Assembly (NCBI GenBank): GCA_934716995.1
Contig: CAKUYO010000010.1
Coordinates: 9,961 to 73,960 of the forward strand
Reading direction: 5' to 3'
Origin: an uncultured Bacteroidales bacterium
GTDB taxonomy: Bacteria > Bacteroidota > Bacteroidia > Bacteroidales > Paludibacteraceae
Length of the DNA stretch: 64,000 nucleotides
Shown one piece after another: positions 26,793 through 35,505 of this stretch. Numbering within the stretch: position 1 is the stretch's first letter; each line of letters begins with the position of its first letter. The translations under genes and the position numbers were made by a program. The notes beneath the pieces are model-generated. The model was not told where the DNA came from, ran no database searches, and worked only from the letters and a program-made list of their open reading frames with translations.

Positions 26793-27500
26793 ATGAACAA
26801 CACACCTACTCCCCATATCGGGGCTAAATTCGGCGACTTTGCCGAAACCGTGATTATGGCAGGCGATCCGCTGCGTGCCAAGTTGATGGCAGAGAGATTT
26901 TTGGAGGACGCCGTACAAGTGAACAATGTGCGCGGAATGCTCGCATATACAGGCACTTACAAAGGCAAACGCGTCAGCGTGATGGGACACGGAATGGGCA
27001 TTCCGTCGATAGGTATCTATAGTTACGAACTATATAATTTCTACGGCGTAAAGACGATTATCCGTGTCGGTTCGGCGGGTAGTCTGCAGAAAGACCTGCA
27101 CATCGGCGATCTGGCTATCGCTATGGGCGCATGCACCAACTCGAACTACGCTGCGCAGTACGAACTGCCCGGAACCTACGCACCTATTGCCGACTTCGAC
27201 CTTTGCCGCCGTGCCGCCGAGGCTTGCGAGAAATTCGGTTACCACTACAAGGTGGGCAACGTGTTCTCGTCGGACACATTCTACACAGAGAACGCACACA
27301 ACGACAAGTGGATCAACATGGGTGTGATGTGTGTGGAAATGGAGGCTCCCGCACTCTATATGAATGCGGCTCGAAGCGGAAACAAAGCACTGGTTATCTG
27401 CACGATAAGCGACCATCTCATCACAGGCGAAGTAACTACCGCCGAGGAGCGACAGAACAACTTTACCCACATGATGGATGTGGCATTCTCGCTTGTATGA
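26793..27500 (+). CDS. deoD: Purine nucleoside phosphorylase, DeoD (trimeric/hexameric small-subunit) type
   Basis: The 235-aa cytosolic enzyme splits purine (deoxy)nucleosides with phosphate to base and (deoxy)ribose-1-phosphate in nucleoside salvage. Motifs: TPHIGAKFGDFAETVIMAGD with the phosphate-binding GD-P-x-R (AGDPLRAK), GHGMGIPSIGIYSYEL, IIRVGSAGSLQ, SSDTFYTE and GVMCVEMEAPALY, with the catalytic Asp in TISDHLITGE. Length and order are exactly those of DeoD. Its stop codon overlaps the start of the next gene (ATGA), so the downstream outer-membrane protein is translationally coupled to it. Confidence 0.95.
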   Translation: MNNTPTPHIGAKFGDFAETVIMAGDPLRAKLMAERFLEDAVQVNNVRGMLAYTGTYKGKRVSVMGHGMGIPSIGIYSYELYNFYGVKTIIRVGSAGSLQKDLHIGDLAIAMGACTNSNYAAQYELPGTYAPIADFDLCRRAAEACEKFGYHYKVGNVFSSDTFYTENAHNDKWINMGVMCVEMEAPALYMNAARSGNKALVICTISDHLITGEVTTAEERQNNFTHMMDVAFSLV

Positions 27501-28246
27501 GCAGGAAGCCGCTGTTGATACTTTTCGCACTGCTGCCCCTGTGTGTTTCAGCACAGGAGCAGCAGTCGGAGTTTTCTACCAAAGAGGAGAAAGGGAAAGA
27601 AAAGACCTCACGCAACCGCGTTTTCACCGGTTTCTCGGGCGGAATGATGTTGCACTTGGGGTATGCGTTCTCGCAGTCACCCGACGAGTTGTTCCGCAAT
27701 CCGTCACTGATGACGGACAAGAACCTGCCCAAGAGCGGTGTAACGATGGGCATAGGCGGTGCATTGCGCGTACACCTACTGAACCATATTCACATCGGTT
27801 CGGAGGGGTTTGTCAGCACAATGCCGCTGATGAAAACCGGCAGCCAAATACGCACAGGGTACGGCGGTATCCTGTGTGATTATTACGGTCATTGGGGAAA
27901 GAAAGTACGTCCGATAGCAGGAATAACCGTCGGCGGAGGAAGTACGAGCCGGCTGTATGTACCATACGACGGAGAAATTGTAGAAGGCAAAGAGGACAAA
28001 GAGGGACAGACCACCGAATACAATGCGTCGTACACCAAGACACCCTTTTTTATGCTTGACCCGTATATAGGATTAGAGTTTTCGCTGAACAACCATATCT
28101 CGCTGCTCACACGGATAGACTGGGTGCTGCCTTTCGGGGCAAAGGGGTCGAAACTGAGCCATCAGGACGTATCGTGGCGCAACTATGCGGCACCAAGCGG
28201 ACCGCGGTTGTATATCGGATTTATGTTCGGACACTTACAGAGATAA
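27497..28246 (+). CDS. Predicted outer-membrane beta-barrel protein coupled to deoD
   Basis: The 249-aa protein starts at the ATG overlapping the deoD stop and has a signal peptide MSRKPLLILFALLPLCVSAQ. Residues from about 45 alternate hydrophobic strands and short turns (FTGFSGGMMLHLGYAF, GVTMGIGGALRVHLL, HIHIGSEGFVSTMPL) and the chain ends YIGFMFGHLQR. This is consistent with an eight-stranded barrel of the OmpW/porin-like type found widely in Bacteroidota. It has no known substrate. The pairing with deoD invites the idea of nucleoside entry, but that is guesswork. The charged linker EEKGKEKTSRNR after the signal is unusual. YidC follows 61 nt later. Confidence 0.75.
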   Translation: MSRKPLLILFALLPLCVSAQEQQSEFSTKEEKGKEKTSRNRVFTGFSGGMMLHLGYAFSQSPDELFRNPSLMTDKNLPKSGVTMGIGGALRVHLLNHIHIGSEGFVSTMPLMKTGSQIRTGYGGILCDYYGHWGKKVRPIAGITVGGGSTSRLYVPYDGEIVEGKEDKEGQTTEYNASYTKTPFFMLDPYIGLEFSLNNHISLLTRIDWVLPFGAKGSKLSHQDVSWRNYAAPSGPRLYIGFMFGHLQR

Positions 28247-28307
28247 TTTGTAAATTTGTAAATTTGTAAATTAAATACTTATAATTTTGTAAACAAACAC
28301 ATAGTAA

Positions 28308-30227
28308 ATGGATAAAAACACTTGGATTGGCTTTCTATTGATAGCCTTGATTATCATCGGTTTCTCGTGGATCGGGCGCCCGTCGAAAGAGGAACTGGCA
28401 GAGCGTCAACGCATACACGACAGCATTGCGCTGGCACAACAGATGGAGCAGGAAGCACAGTTTCTCTCCGACCAGATTACCGCCCAACTGCAGGCAGATT
28501 CGGTGCGTCAGAACGAGCAGAACATCAACGAAGACCTGCAGAACAAACTGCAAGCCACCTACGGCGCTTTTGCCGTATCGGCACAAGGCGAGAACAAAGC
28601 CACCGTACTTGAAAACGGAAAGATACGCCTCCATATAGACAGCAAAGGCGGACGTATCGCACGTGCGGAACTGAAAGAATACAAAGCATACGGCGACAGT
28701 GTGAACCCGCTGTGCCTGTTCCGTGCCGATGAGGCAAAGCAGAGTTTCACCCTTATCACGGCGAACAACCGTATTCTGCAAACCGCCAACCTGTATTTCG
28801 AGCCGATCGAACCGGAGATAGGTACGCTCATTATGCGTCTGCATACCGACAGGGAGGACGCCTATTTGGACTTTGTCTATACTATCACGGAAGACGATTA
28901 TATGGTGCGTATGGCTATTCAGGCGCACAATATGCAGTCGGTGCTGGCACAGAACGTGAACTCGCTCGATATGCAATGGCGGCAACTCATACCGCAACAG
29001 GAACGCGGGCGCAAGTTTGAGGAACGCTATGCGCAACTGCAATATATGCTGGCGGGCGGCGATATGGAGAAACTGTCCGAAAGCAAGCACGACAGCAAGA
29101 AAGAGAATGCCAAAGTGCGCTGGATCGGCTACAAAGACCAGTTCTTCTCCACGGTGATGATTGCCGATGATGCCTTCACCTCATCGGTATTCGAATCCAC
29201 TCCGCAAGACAAACACAGCCGCTACATCAAGGAATACAGCACCACGACGGGCGTTGCCTTCGATGTAACCGGACAGAAAGAGACGGCTTTCCGCTATTTC
29301 TTCGGTCCGAACCACTACAACACCCTCAAAGCCTACGACAAAGACGTGGACAAAGCCGACCGCCTGCACCTGCAGGAACTGGTGCCACTGGGCTGGAAAG
29401 TGGTCAGTTGGATTGACAAGATTCTGGTCATCCCGATGTTCGACCTCTTCACCTCGTGGGGTTTGCATATCGGTTTGGTGATTCTGCTAATGACGCTGGT
29501 TATCAAACTGATCATCCTGCCCTTTGTGTTCGCTTCCTATAAGTCGAGCGCCAAAATGCGCGTACTCAAACCGCAGTTGGACGAGATCAATGCCAAATAC
29601 CCGCCCGAGAAGATGCAGGAACGCCAGCAGGCGACGATGGCACTCTATCAGCGTGCAGGCGTCAGTCCGATGTCGGGCTGTCTGCCGATGCTGTTCCAGT
29701 TCCCGATTGTGATGGCAATGTTCTGGTTCTTCCCGACGGCTATCGAGTTGCGCGGCAAGTCGTTCCTTTGGGCTGACGACCTCTCCACCTACGACACGAT
29801 CATCTCGTGGGGAACGAATATCCCGCTGCTTGGCGACCACCTGAGCCTGTTCTGTCTGTTGATGACTATCACCAACTTCCTATACACCTACATCACGATG
29901 CAGACGCAGTCCACCGACCCGAGTATGAAATTTATGAAGTGGATGATGTACCTGATGCCGTTGATGTTCCTCTTTGTATTCAACGACTACGCTGCCGGTT
30001 TGAGTTACTACTACCTGCTGTCGCTGTTCTTCACTATCCTGCAGACAATGATTTTCCGTTGGGCTATCAACGACAAGAAACTGCTGGCACAGATGGAGGC
30101 TAACGCCAAGAAGAAAGGCAACGGACAGAAGAAATCAGGATTTATGGAACGCTTGGAGAAGATGCAACGCGAGCAACAACGTATGGCACGCGAGAACGCC
30201 AAAGCACAAGCCAAGAAAATGCGATGA
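28308..30227 (+). CDS. yidC: Membrane protein insertase YidC
   Basis: The 639-aa inner-membrane protein inserts and folds membrane proteins with or without SecYEG. It has the N-terminal membrane anchor TWIGFLLIALIIIGFSWIG (5-23), a long periplasmic beta-supersandwich domain (about 60-350), and the conserved C-terminal Oxa1 core: WGLHIGLVILLMTLVIKLI, LPFVFASYKSSAKMRVLKPQ, YQRAGVSPMSGCLPMLFQFP (key part VSPMSGCLPMLFQFP) and AGLSYYYLLSLFFTI. The C-terminal tail is Lys/Arg/Gln-rich, as usual for ribosome contact. Its stop overlaps the next ATG by 4 nt. A TAATTTTG box at 28282-28289 lies in a taaatttg tandem repeat without a well-placed TTG, so its own promoter is uncertain. Confidence 0.95.
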   Translation: MDKNTWIGFLLIALIIIGFSWIGRPSKEELAERQRIHDSIALAQQMEQEAQFLSDQITAQLQADSVRQNEQNINEDLQNKLQATYGAFAVSAQGENKATVLENGKIRLHIDSKGGRIARAELKEYKAYGDSVNPLCLFRADEAKQSFTLITANNRILQTANLYFEPIEPEIGTLIMRLHTDREDAYLDFVYTITEDDYMVRMAIQAHNMQSVLAQNVNSLDMQWRQLIPQQERGRKFEERYAQLQYMLAGGDMEKLSESKHDSKKENAKVRWIGYKDQFFSTVMIADDAFTSSVFESTPQDKHSRYIKEYSTTTGVAFDVTGQKETAFRYFFGPNHYNTLKAYDKDVDKADRLHLQELVPLGWKVVSWIDKILVIPMFDLFTSWGLHIGLVILLMTLVIKLIILPFVFASYKSSAKMRVLKPQLDEINAKYPPEKMQERQQATMALYQRAGVSPMSGCLPMLFQFPIVMAMFWFFPTAIELRGKSFLWADDLSTYDTIISWGTNIPLLGDHLSLFCLLMTITNFLYTYITMQTQSTDPSMKFMKWMMYLMPLMFLFVFNDYAAGLSYYYLLSLFFTILQTMIFRWAINDKKLLAQMEANAKKKGNGQKKSGFMERLEKMQREQQRMARENAKAQAKKMR

Positions 30228-30970
30228 AACATCTGCTTATACTGACAGCCCTGTGCTCTTTGAGCATAGGGCTGTTTGCTGAAAACATAGCAACGGACAA
30301 CGGTCGTACAGCGGAAAACGATATTCAGTTGGACAATACTACCGTCAAACCACGCTACACATTTGGCGATTTCTTCGATGCGCTGGATCTGCCGACGGTG
30401 CTGGGTGCGGGTATCACACCCAACGGCATAGAAGGGGCTACTTTCAACTCCTCTATGCGTCTCGGCTGGCGACACCACAAGAGTTACGGTACGTTTGTTT
30501 TTATCTCATTTGACACCCACAGCAACACCTATGACTCGCTGTGCATTGCCGGCACCAATGTCCGCACCGGTGAAGTATGGTACTATGAAATCGGAATGGG
30601 TGTCGGGTACAGGATACCGTTGGTAAAAGATATCCGCGCGTTCTACGAGAAGCCGTATTTCAACCATTGGGATTTTTTTGTTTCGATCGAACCGGGAGTG
30701 TCTATTCCGTACGTCAAGACAGTGGAACCATTAGACGGAACAGGCGAAGCATACCAACTGAAAGACCGTTTTTCTGCGGTTCCCACCCTGCGTTTTGCCG
30801 CAGGCGTGGAATGGTTCATCGTGCATAATTTTGGTGTCTTTGCCGAAGCGGCATATATTCAGCACCTTACCCCGACCATTATAGAGCAGGCCGCCATTGA
30901 TCAAGGCCGTATCAAAGCCCCGTCGGGACCGATAGTCCTGTCGATAGGTCTGTCGCTTTTCTTCAACTAA
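30224..30970 (+). CDS. Predicted outer-membrane beta-barrel protein coupled to yidC
   Basis: The 248-aa protein overlaps the yidC stop by ATGA and has a signal peptide MKHLLILTALCSLSIGLFA (cleavage before ENIATDN). The mature part has amphipathic strands such as GTFVFISFDTH, EIGMGVGYRIPLV, FFVSIEPGVSIPYV and GPIVLSIGLSLFF, and ends in FN, the terminal aromatic pattern of barrels. It resembles the deoD-coupled protein in size and style but the sequences are not clearly alike. No named family is recognised. It is the last gene before a strong terminator. A functional link with YidC, which works on inner-membrane proteins, is not obvious. Confidence 0.72.
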   Translation: MKHLLILTALCSLSIGLFAENIATDNGRTAENDIQLDNTTVKPRYTFGDFFDALDLPTVLGAGITPNGIEGATFNSSMRLGWRHHKSYGTFVFISFDTHSNTYDSLCIAGTNVRTGEVWYYEIGMGVGYRIPLVKDIRAFYEKPYFNHWDFFVSIEPGVSIPYVKTVEPLDGTGEAYQLKDRFSAVPTLRFAAGVEWFIVHNFGVFAEAAYIQHLTPTIIEQAAIDQGRIKAPSGPIVLSIGLSLFFN

Positions 30971-30986
30971 AGCACCTACGAAATAC

Positions 30987-31026
30987 AAAAAAACAGAGAC
31001 TGCCACATAGACAGTCTCTGTTTTTT
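30987..31026. terminator. Bidirectional rho-independent terminator
   Basis: aaaaaa, cagagactg, 9-nt loop, cagtctctg, tttttt. It ends the yidC transcript and can also stop the FadL-like minus transcript. Confidence 0.92.
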
Positions 31027-31317
31027 ATATAAAAGTGCCGTACAGCCACTCACTCGAGAAAACTCCTAAAGAATAGGATTTGGAGTGTACCATCTCTCTG
31101 TAATCCGACCACCTCCACCGCTCTCCGACTTGCGTCGGGTCATCGCAGGCGAGTATCGGCACGCCATTGGTCAGGCATTTACCCCGGTTGATTTTATTTG
31201 TTGAGTTTTCCGGTCTCTGTGCTGTACGACACCTATTTCAATGCGTAATGCATAATGCACAATGCTTAATGCATATTTTTCTATTTTTCTTGCCGCGTAC
31301 GTGGCGTGTGGACTATA
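31027..31317. other. Gap between convergent yidC-operon and FadL-like genes; no gene called
   Basis: About 290 nt. On the minus strand an open frame of about 69 codons (31235 down to 31028) follows a stop and has no early ATG. Its text CLTNGVPILACDDPTQVG, RWRWSDYREMVHSKS fits no family I know. The rest is repeat words: aatgcgtaatgcataatgc at 31241-31275 and tatttttctatttttcttgcc near 31270-31290. Confidence 0.5.
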
Positions 31318-32748
31318 TCAATCCCGCGTATGCCACCCCAACGTAAGCACTATACGGTGCGTTTGCGTGCGCATATCGTATGGTGTTGCCAACTGGTGCG
31401 CATAAAGGTTGATACCTTGCAGACCTAACTGGTATGCTGCTTGTGCTACAAAAACCTTGCCACGATAGCCCACTCCCAAACTGATATATTGCGTACGGCG
31501 TATATTTTGGAAATACGTATCCGTGCGCACGGCATCATAGGCGTGTTCCACGATATCCTCCTGCTTGCGGAATGTCGATTCGTACACATAACCCGCATTG
31601 ATAAACAGATTATTAACAGGCACTATCTCCAAACCGGCACGCAAACTATGCACATCATTCATATTCTTCTGGTGCTGATAGTCGTACTGGAACGAGAGCA
31701 GACCATATTGCTTCATCTGGAAAGCCACACTCACACTGCTGCGCAGCGGCATACGGAAACCCGATACGGACGAAGAATTGGTAGGTGTACCGCTTGAGCG
31801 CAGGGAATCGGTGGTGGCACTCAGCGTACCGCTATTGCCTACGGCAAGCGTGCTGGCAGTAGGTGTTTGGATAGATGCCCCCAAGCGCAGACATTCCACA
31901 GGGCGGTAGATAATACCAAACGAACCGTTCACGCCGATACCCGACATCGTCAGATCGGTCTTGTTCAGCAAGTCGCCGCCCTCGCCGAACTGCTCGTAGT
32001 ATTCCGCCGCCTGGCTGTACGAGTACGAAAGCATCCGTACCCCCGCACCCAGATAGACCCTGTTGGAGATATTCATCGCCCAATCCAGTCCGTACTGATT
32101 GACATACCCGTATTCACGAATACGGAGCGAGTTGCTGACCGTCTCCCCGTCCAGCAGCACAGTTGTCCATTGGTCGCCTCCCGCCTCGGTCGGGTTGATC
32201 AGATATGTATCATATCCCTGGCAACTGAGCCAGCCCACATTCGCATCATTCCAACGCCCCGCAGGCTGCAAAGCCGTCTCTTGCAAGCCGTTGGTATTCA
32301 TACAAATCACATCCGCCAGCGAAGTTGTCTGCCCCGTAGCCGCTGCCGCAAAAGAGCGGTTGAACGTACGCAGACGCGAGTAGGAGAACATAAAATTATC
32401 ATAGATCACGCCACGTTCTTTGTACGGGTCGCCAAAGGCGAACACCCACGAGGCTTGCGGAGCCGCAAAATAGTTGGTTTGTTTCCAATCCGCTCCCGCC
32501 TGGTGCGTCCTGTCGTATCGCTCGTCAAACGAGATCATCACCTCCATACGGCGGTACAATCCCAATCCGGCAGGATTATCTTTTACTGCCGACGGGTCGC
32601 CGCCAACAGCCGTCATCGCACCGCCCATACCCACATAACGCGCCGTCCCCGTGAGTTCCTGCTCACTGAGACGCTGCGTGTCTTGTGCGGAAAGGGCGGT
32701 TGCACCTGCCGCACAAAGCAAAAGGGCTATATAACGAATACGATTCAT
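31318..32748 (-). CDS. FadL/OMPP1-family outer-membrane transport protein
   Basis: The 476-aa protein has a signal peptide MNRIRYIALLLCAAGATALSA and then the characteristic N-terminal hatch-like region TARYVGMGGAMTAVGGDPSA, VKDNPAGLGLYRRMEV (the NPAGL word is a family hallmark). A barrel follows with GLDWAMNISNRVYLGAGV, SFGIIYRPVECLRLGASI and QYDYQHQKNMNDVHSLRAG (key part FQYDYQHQ), ending VLTLGWHTRD. Bacteroidota members are often called hemin receptor or OMPP1; the family imports hydrophobic compounds such as fatty acids or aromatics. It is the second gene of a unit with the small exported protein 2 nt upstream. Specific substrate unknown. Confidence 0.82.
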   Translation of the reverse strand: MNRIRYIALLLCAAGATALSAQDTQRLSEQELTGTARYVGMGGAMTAVGGDPSAVKDNPAGLGLYRRMEVMISFDERYDRTHQAGADWKQTNYFAAPQASWVFAFGDPYKERGVIYDNFMFSYSRLRTFNRSFAAAATGQTTSLADVICMNTNGLQETALQPAGRWNDANVGWLSCQGYDTYLINPTEAGGDQWTTVLLDGETVSNSLRIREYGYVNQYGLDWAMNISNRVYLGAGVRMLSYSYSQAAEYYEQFGEGGDLLNKTDLTMSGIGVNGSFGIIYRPVECLRLGASIQTPTASTLAVGNSGTLSATTDSLRSSGTPTNSSSVSGFRMPLRSSVSVAFQMKQYGLLSFQYDYQHQKNMNDVHSLRAGLEIVPVNNLFINAGYVYESTFRKQEDIVEHAYDAVRTDTYFQNIRRTQYISLGVGYRGKVFVAQAAYQLGLQGINLYAHQLATPYDMRTQTHRIVLTLGWHTRD

Positions 32749-32750
32749 AC

Positions 32751-33041
32751 TTATTGGCGTTTGATGACTGCTTTTATTACGGTAGCATCGTTCCGTGTAA
32801 CGGAATCCTCAATAAAAGTGATTTCCGTTTGCCTGTTGCTGGCAGATGTATCGGCGACTCCTTCCTGCGGCTCCTGATACTCCTCTGTCTCATTGTTGTC
32901 ATTGTCAAACAATGGCGCAGATTGCGTCCGCTGCGGGGTGTCCCAATAGTACACATCGTCGACGTAGTCGTCCGCACGGGCAGACAATGCCAACCCTGCA
33001 ACCACCACCGACAAAGCCACTATGTACCGATACAGTTTCAC
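32751..33041 (-). CDS. Small exported acidic protein of unknown function
   Basis: The 96-aa protein has a signal peptide MKLYRYIVALSVVVAGLALSARA and an Asp/Glu/Gln/Asn-rich mature chain (DDYVDDVYYWDTPQ, DNDNNETEEYQEPQEG) that looks disordered. Its C-terminal 30 residues (TEITFIEDSVTRNDATVIK) could form strands. It ends 2 nt before the FadL-like start, so the two are surely co-translated, and it may be an accessory or chaperone of the porin. I do not recognise a family. An F/W-poor, acidic, unstructured periplasmic peptide is all that can be said. Confidence 0.65.
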   Translation of the reverse strand: MKLYRYIVALSVVVAGLALSARADDYVDDVYYWDTPQRTQSAPLFDNDNNETEEYQEPQEGVADTSASNRQTEITFIEDSVTRNDATVIKAVIKRQ

Positions 33042-33079
33042 TATTATTCTATTATTCTATCTTTCTATTATTCTATATC

Positions 33080-34069
33080 TTATATTCTGCGAAAACCGAT
33101 AATCTGTCGAACCTCTTCAATGGTCTTTTCGGCACGCTCCGAAGCACGCTCCGCACCCATTTTCAGCACTTTGGCGAGGTATTCGTCATCGTTCTGATAA
33201 GCCACAATCTTCTCGCGGATAGGCGCACAGAACGCATTGATATCGTGTGCCAACTGTTTCTTCATATCACCGTAGCGGATAGTCATACCGTTGTATGCAT
33301 CGTTGAAATAGTCGTAGGTCTGCTTGTCCGACACCAGTTCCATCAGAGTAAACAGGTTCTGTATCACCTCGGGCTTTTCCTGATTGAGCATCGTCGGTCC
33401 CGCATCGGTAACAGCACGCATCACTTTCTTTTTAATAGTCTCTTCGTCATCGCACAAGTAGATCGCATTGCCTTCCGATTTTCCCATTTTGCCTGTTCCG
33501 TTCAGTCCCGGCACTTTCACCGCCTTCTGATTAAAATAAAAAGACTCCGGTTCTTTGAAATACTCCACCTCATAAATACGGTTGAAACGACGCGCACAAA
33601 GGCGAGCCATCTCCATATTCTGTTCCTGGTCCTTTCCTACAGGCACTTTGTCAGCCTTGTGCATCAATATATCCGCAGCCATCAACGTCGGATAAGTCAA
33701 CAAACCTGCATTCACATTATCAGGGTTCTGGCGCACTTTTTCCTTGAAACTCGTAACGCGTTCCAACTCGCCGAGATAGGTATTCATATTGAAATAGAGG
33801 TACAACTCCAGCACTTGCTTCACATCGCTTTGTGCATATAGTGGTGCTTTCTCGGGATCGATACCGCATGCCAAGTATTCCGAAAGAATCGTTTTAACCG
33901 AATTGCGGATATTTTCGGGTTTGGGGTGTGTAGTGAGAGAGTGCCAATCCGCAATAAAGAACATACAATCATACTCATTTTGCATTTGTACAAAACTCTT
34001 TACTGCACCGAAATAATTACCCAAATGCAGATTTCCGGTAGGACGGATGCCACTAATCACTCTTTCCAT
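33080..34069 (-). CDS. trpS: Tryptophanyl-tRNA synthetase
   Basis: The 329-aa class Ic enzyme charges tRNATrp. The HIGH-like signature is TGNLHLGNY (residues 11-19) and the KMSKS-like loop is KMGKSEGNAIYL near 200. Other family words are FFIADWHSLTTHP, TYPTLMAADILMHKADKVPVG (key part YPTLMAADILMHKAD) and GKDQEQNMEMARLCARRFN. The length matches bacterial TrpRS. It is followed by the small exported protein 38 nt downstream and preceded by the Lrp-type gene 46 nt upstream, both gaps made of ttctatctttctatt repeats. No T-box or Trp leader peptide was found ahead of it; it is likely transcribed with the Lrp gene. Confidence 0.95.
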   Translation of the reverse strand: MERVISGIRPTGNLHLGNYFGAVKSFVQMQNEYDCMFFIADWHSLTTHPKPENIRNSVKTILSEYLACGIDPEKAPLYAQSDVKQVLELYLYFNMNTYLGELERVTSFKEKVRQNPDNVNAGLLTYPTLMAADILMHKADKVPVGKDQEQNMEMARLCARRFNRIYEVEYFKEPESFYFNQKAVKVPGLNGTGKMGKSEGNAIYLCDDEETIKKKVMRAVTDAGPTMLNQEKPEVIQNLFTLMELVSDKQTYDYFNDAYNGMTIRYGDMKKQLAHDINAFCAPIREKIVAYQNDDEYLAKVLKMGAERASERAEKTIEEVRQIIGFRRI

Positions 34070-34071
34070 AT

Positions 34072-34121
34072 TCTATCATTCTATCTTTCTATTTTTCTAT
34101 TTTTCTATCTTTCTATTATTC
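34072..34121. repeat. 'ttctatctttctattt' repeat tract
   Basis: Five or more units of t(a/t)(t/c)ttctat fill the lrp-trpS gap; a sister tract at 33046-33076 fills the next gap of the same operon. Confidence 0.75.
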
Positions 34122-34577
34122 CACTCCGATCGGCAGGGTGCGGTTGATACGCTGGTCAAGCGAAGTCAGGGTCTCGGTGTTTGCCACGCCGGGAATCTCC
34201 TGTATCTTCGAGTTGAGCAACTCCATCAGATGCTGGTCGTCTTTTGCATACAACTTGATGAGCATCGAATAAGCCCCCAGCGTAAACTGCGACTCCACAA
34301 TCTCCGGTATCTTCTCCAACTCGGCACTCACCGACTTGTACATCGATGCCTTGGTCAGCATTATGCCCACATACACGCACAACTGATAGCCCAACATCTT
34401 CGGATTTACCTGATAACCGGAGCCTACAATCACTCCGTTATCAAACATTTTCTGTACGCGCTGATGCACAGCCGCACGACTCACTCCGCACATCTCTGCC
34501 ACCTCTTTGAAAGGAATGCGTGCATTCTGTGTAATCACACTCAGGATCTTGCGATCCAAATCGTCTATTTTTTCCAT
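34116..34577 (-). CDS. Lrp/AsnC-family transcriptional regulator
   Basis: The 153-aa protein has the N-terminal helix-turn-helix KIDDLDRKILSVITQNARIP, FKEVAEMCGVSRAAVHQRVQ and the C-terminal RAM (amino-acid sensing) domain with YVGIMLTKASMYKSVSAEL and TLGAYSMLIKLYAKDDQHLM (key part GAYSMLIKLYAKD). Family members form octamers around DNA and respond to amino acids. Being first in a unit with trpS, it could link amino-acid supply to charging, but the regulon cannot be deduced. A TAATTTTG box (minus, 34648-34655) lies 70 nt upstream without a good TTG, divergent from the O-methyltransferase promoter; self-regulation in this shared region would be typical. Confidence 0.9.
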   Translation of the reverse strand: MEKIDDLDRKILSVITQNARIPFKEVAEMCGVSRAAVHQRVQKMFDNGVIVGSGYQVNPKMLGYQLCVYVGIMLTKASMYKSVSAELEKIPEIVESQFTLGAYSMLIKLYAKDDQHLMELLNSKIQEIPGVANTETLTSLDQRINRTLPIGVE

Positions 34578-34647
34578 AACTGTTTGATGTATTGCCTGTT
34601 CTATTCAAAAATCGTACCTATTGTAACAAAAACACCGATTTTCCCTG

Positions 34648-34695
34648 CAAAATTACTGTTTTTTTTGCACACCTACAAGTTTTTTAGTACTTTTG
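34648..34695. promoter_or_regulatory. Divergent promoter region between lrp-type and O-methyltransferase genes
   Basis: TAATTTTG on the minus strand (34648-34655) and TACTTTTG on the plus strand (34688-34695) are good -7 boxes. Neither has TTG at the 20-nt position (plus strand has CTG at 34666-34668), which suggests weaker or activator-dependent promoters. Confidence 0.5.
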
Positions 34696-34714
34696 CATAT
34701 CGCTTTATGGAAAA

Positions 34715-35347
34715 ATGACACTCAACGACTACATAGAAGCCCATTCGTCAAAAGAAAATGACGCTTTGGCATTCATCACCCGCGACACCAACGTCCACAT
34801 TCTCAACCCGCACATGCTCTCGGGGCAGGTGCAAGGTCGTTTGCTCTCTCTATTGAGCAAGATGATCCGCCCCAACCATATACTCGAGTTAGGCACCTTT
34901 ACCGGCTATTCCGCCCTCTGTCTGGCGGAGGGGCTATCCCACAGCGGCACCCTGCTCACCATTGAGCATAACGACGAACTCGAAGATACCATTCGCCGCA
35001 ACTTGTCGTTATCGCTTCTTGGAGAGAAAATCACATTGCGCATCGGGGATGCCAAAGAAATACTCCCCACCCTGCAAGGCACGCTTTTCGACCTCGTTTT
35101 TATGGATGCCGACAAACGCGAATACTGCACATATCTCGACCTGGTCTGTCCGCTTGTACCCGTAGGCGGCTGGCTCATCGCTGACAACACCCTTTGGGAC
35201 GGGCATATCATCGATCCTGCCTACGACAAGGACAAACAAACCCTCGGGCTGCGCGCTTTCAACGACCGTCTGGCACAAGACCCGCGCTTCGAGCAAGTCA
35301 TTCTCCCTCTCCGCGACGGCTTGACCATCATCCACAAAATCCGATAG
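34715..35347 (+). CDS. SAM-dependent O-methyltransferase (family 3, catechol-type)
   Basis: The 210-aa cytosolic enzyme belongs to the metal-dependent O-methyltransferase family (COG4122). SAM motif I is ILELGTFTGYSALCLAEGL near residues 55-73, followed by TIEHNDELEDTIRRNL, ITLRIGDAKEILPTL and the metal-binding DLVFMDADKREY and LIADNTLWDG. The N-terminal HMLSGQVQGRLLSLL is also typical. The physiological substrate of Bacteroidota members is unknown. It is a single plus-strand gene with a short promoter region shared with the Lrp-type regulator. A 9-bp-arm palindrome (35385-35406) lies after its stop. Confidence 0.9.
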   Translation: MTLNDYIEAHSSKENDALAFITRDTNVHILNPHMLSGQVQGRLLSLLSKMIRPNHILELGTFTGYSALCLAEGLSHSGTLLTIEHNDELEDTIRRNLSLSLLGEKITLRIGDAKEILPTLQGTLFDLVFMDADKREYCTYLDLVCPLVPVGGWLIADNTLWDGHIIDPAYDKDKQTLGLRAFNDRLAQDPRFEQVILPLRDGLTIIHKIR

Positions 35348-35384
35348 GTCTCTCTCCTTATATAATTATACCCGTTGGTTTCCG

Positions 35385-35406
35385 TTGCAGCCGTATTCGG
35401 CTGCAA
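35385..35406. repeat. Palindrome after the O-methyltransferase gene
   Basis: ttgcagccg, tatt, cggctgcaa: perfect 9-bp arms. No T-run follows on the plus strand, so terminator function is weak. Confidence 0.6.
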
Positions 35407-35438
35407 GCAGGACGATCACGTTTTCGCTCTATAGACAA

Positions 35439-35473
35439 TAAAAAAACGGCTCCCCATTCCCATGGAAAGCCGT
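35439..35473 (-). terminator. Terminator of the EF-G2 gene
   Basis: On the minus strand acggct, 16-nt loop, agccgt, then a run of seven T. Confidence 0.8.
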
Positions 35474-35505
35474 CAACCAACATTAAAATATAAGTGAAAA
35501 ACAAA

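Noticed and set aside
31028..31235. 69-codon minus-strand frame after the yidC terminator
   Set aside because: No start codon after the upstream stop and no family resemblance; noted as part of the gap.
33042..34115. T-box or Trp leader for trpS, and an autoregulatory leader for thrS
   Set aside because: Leaders are very short or made of repeat words. No T-box core, Trp-rich leader peptide or tRNA-like stem was found.
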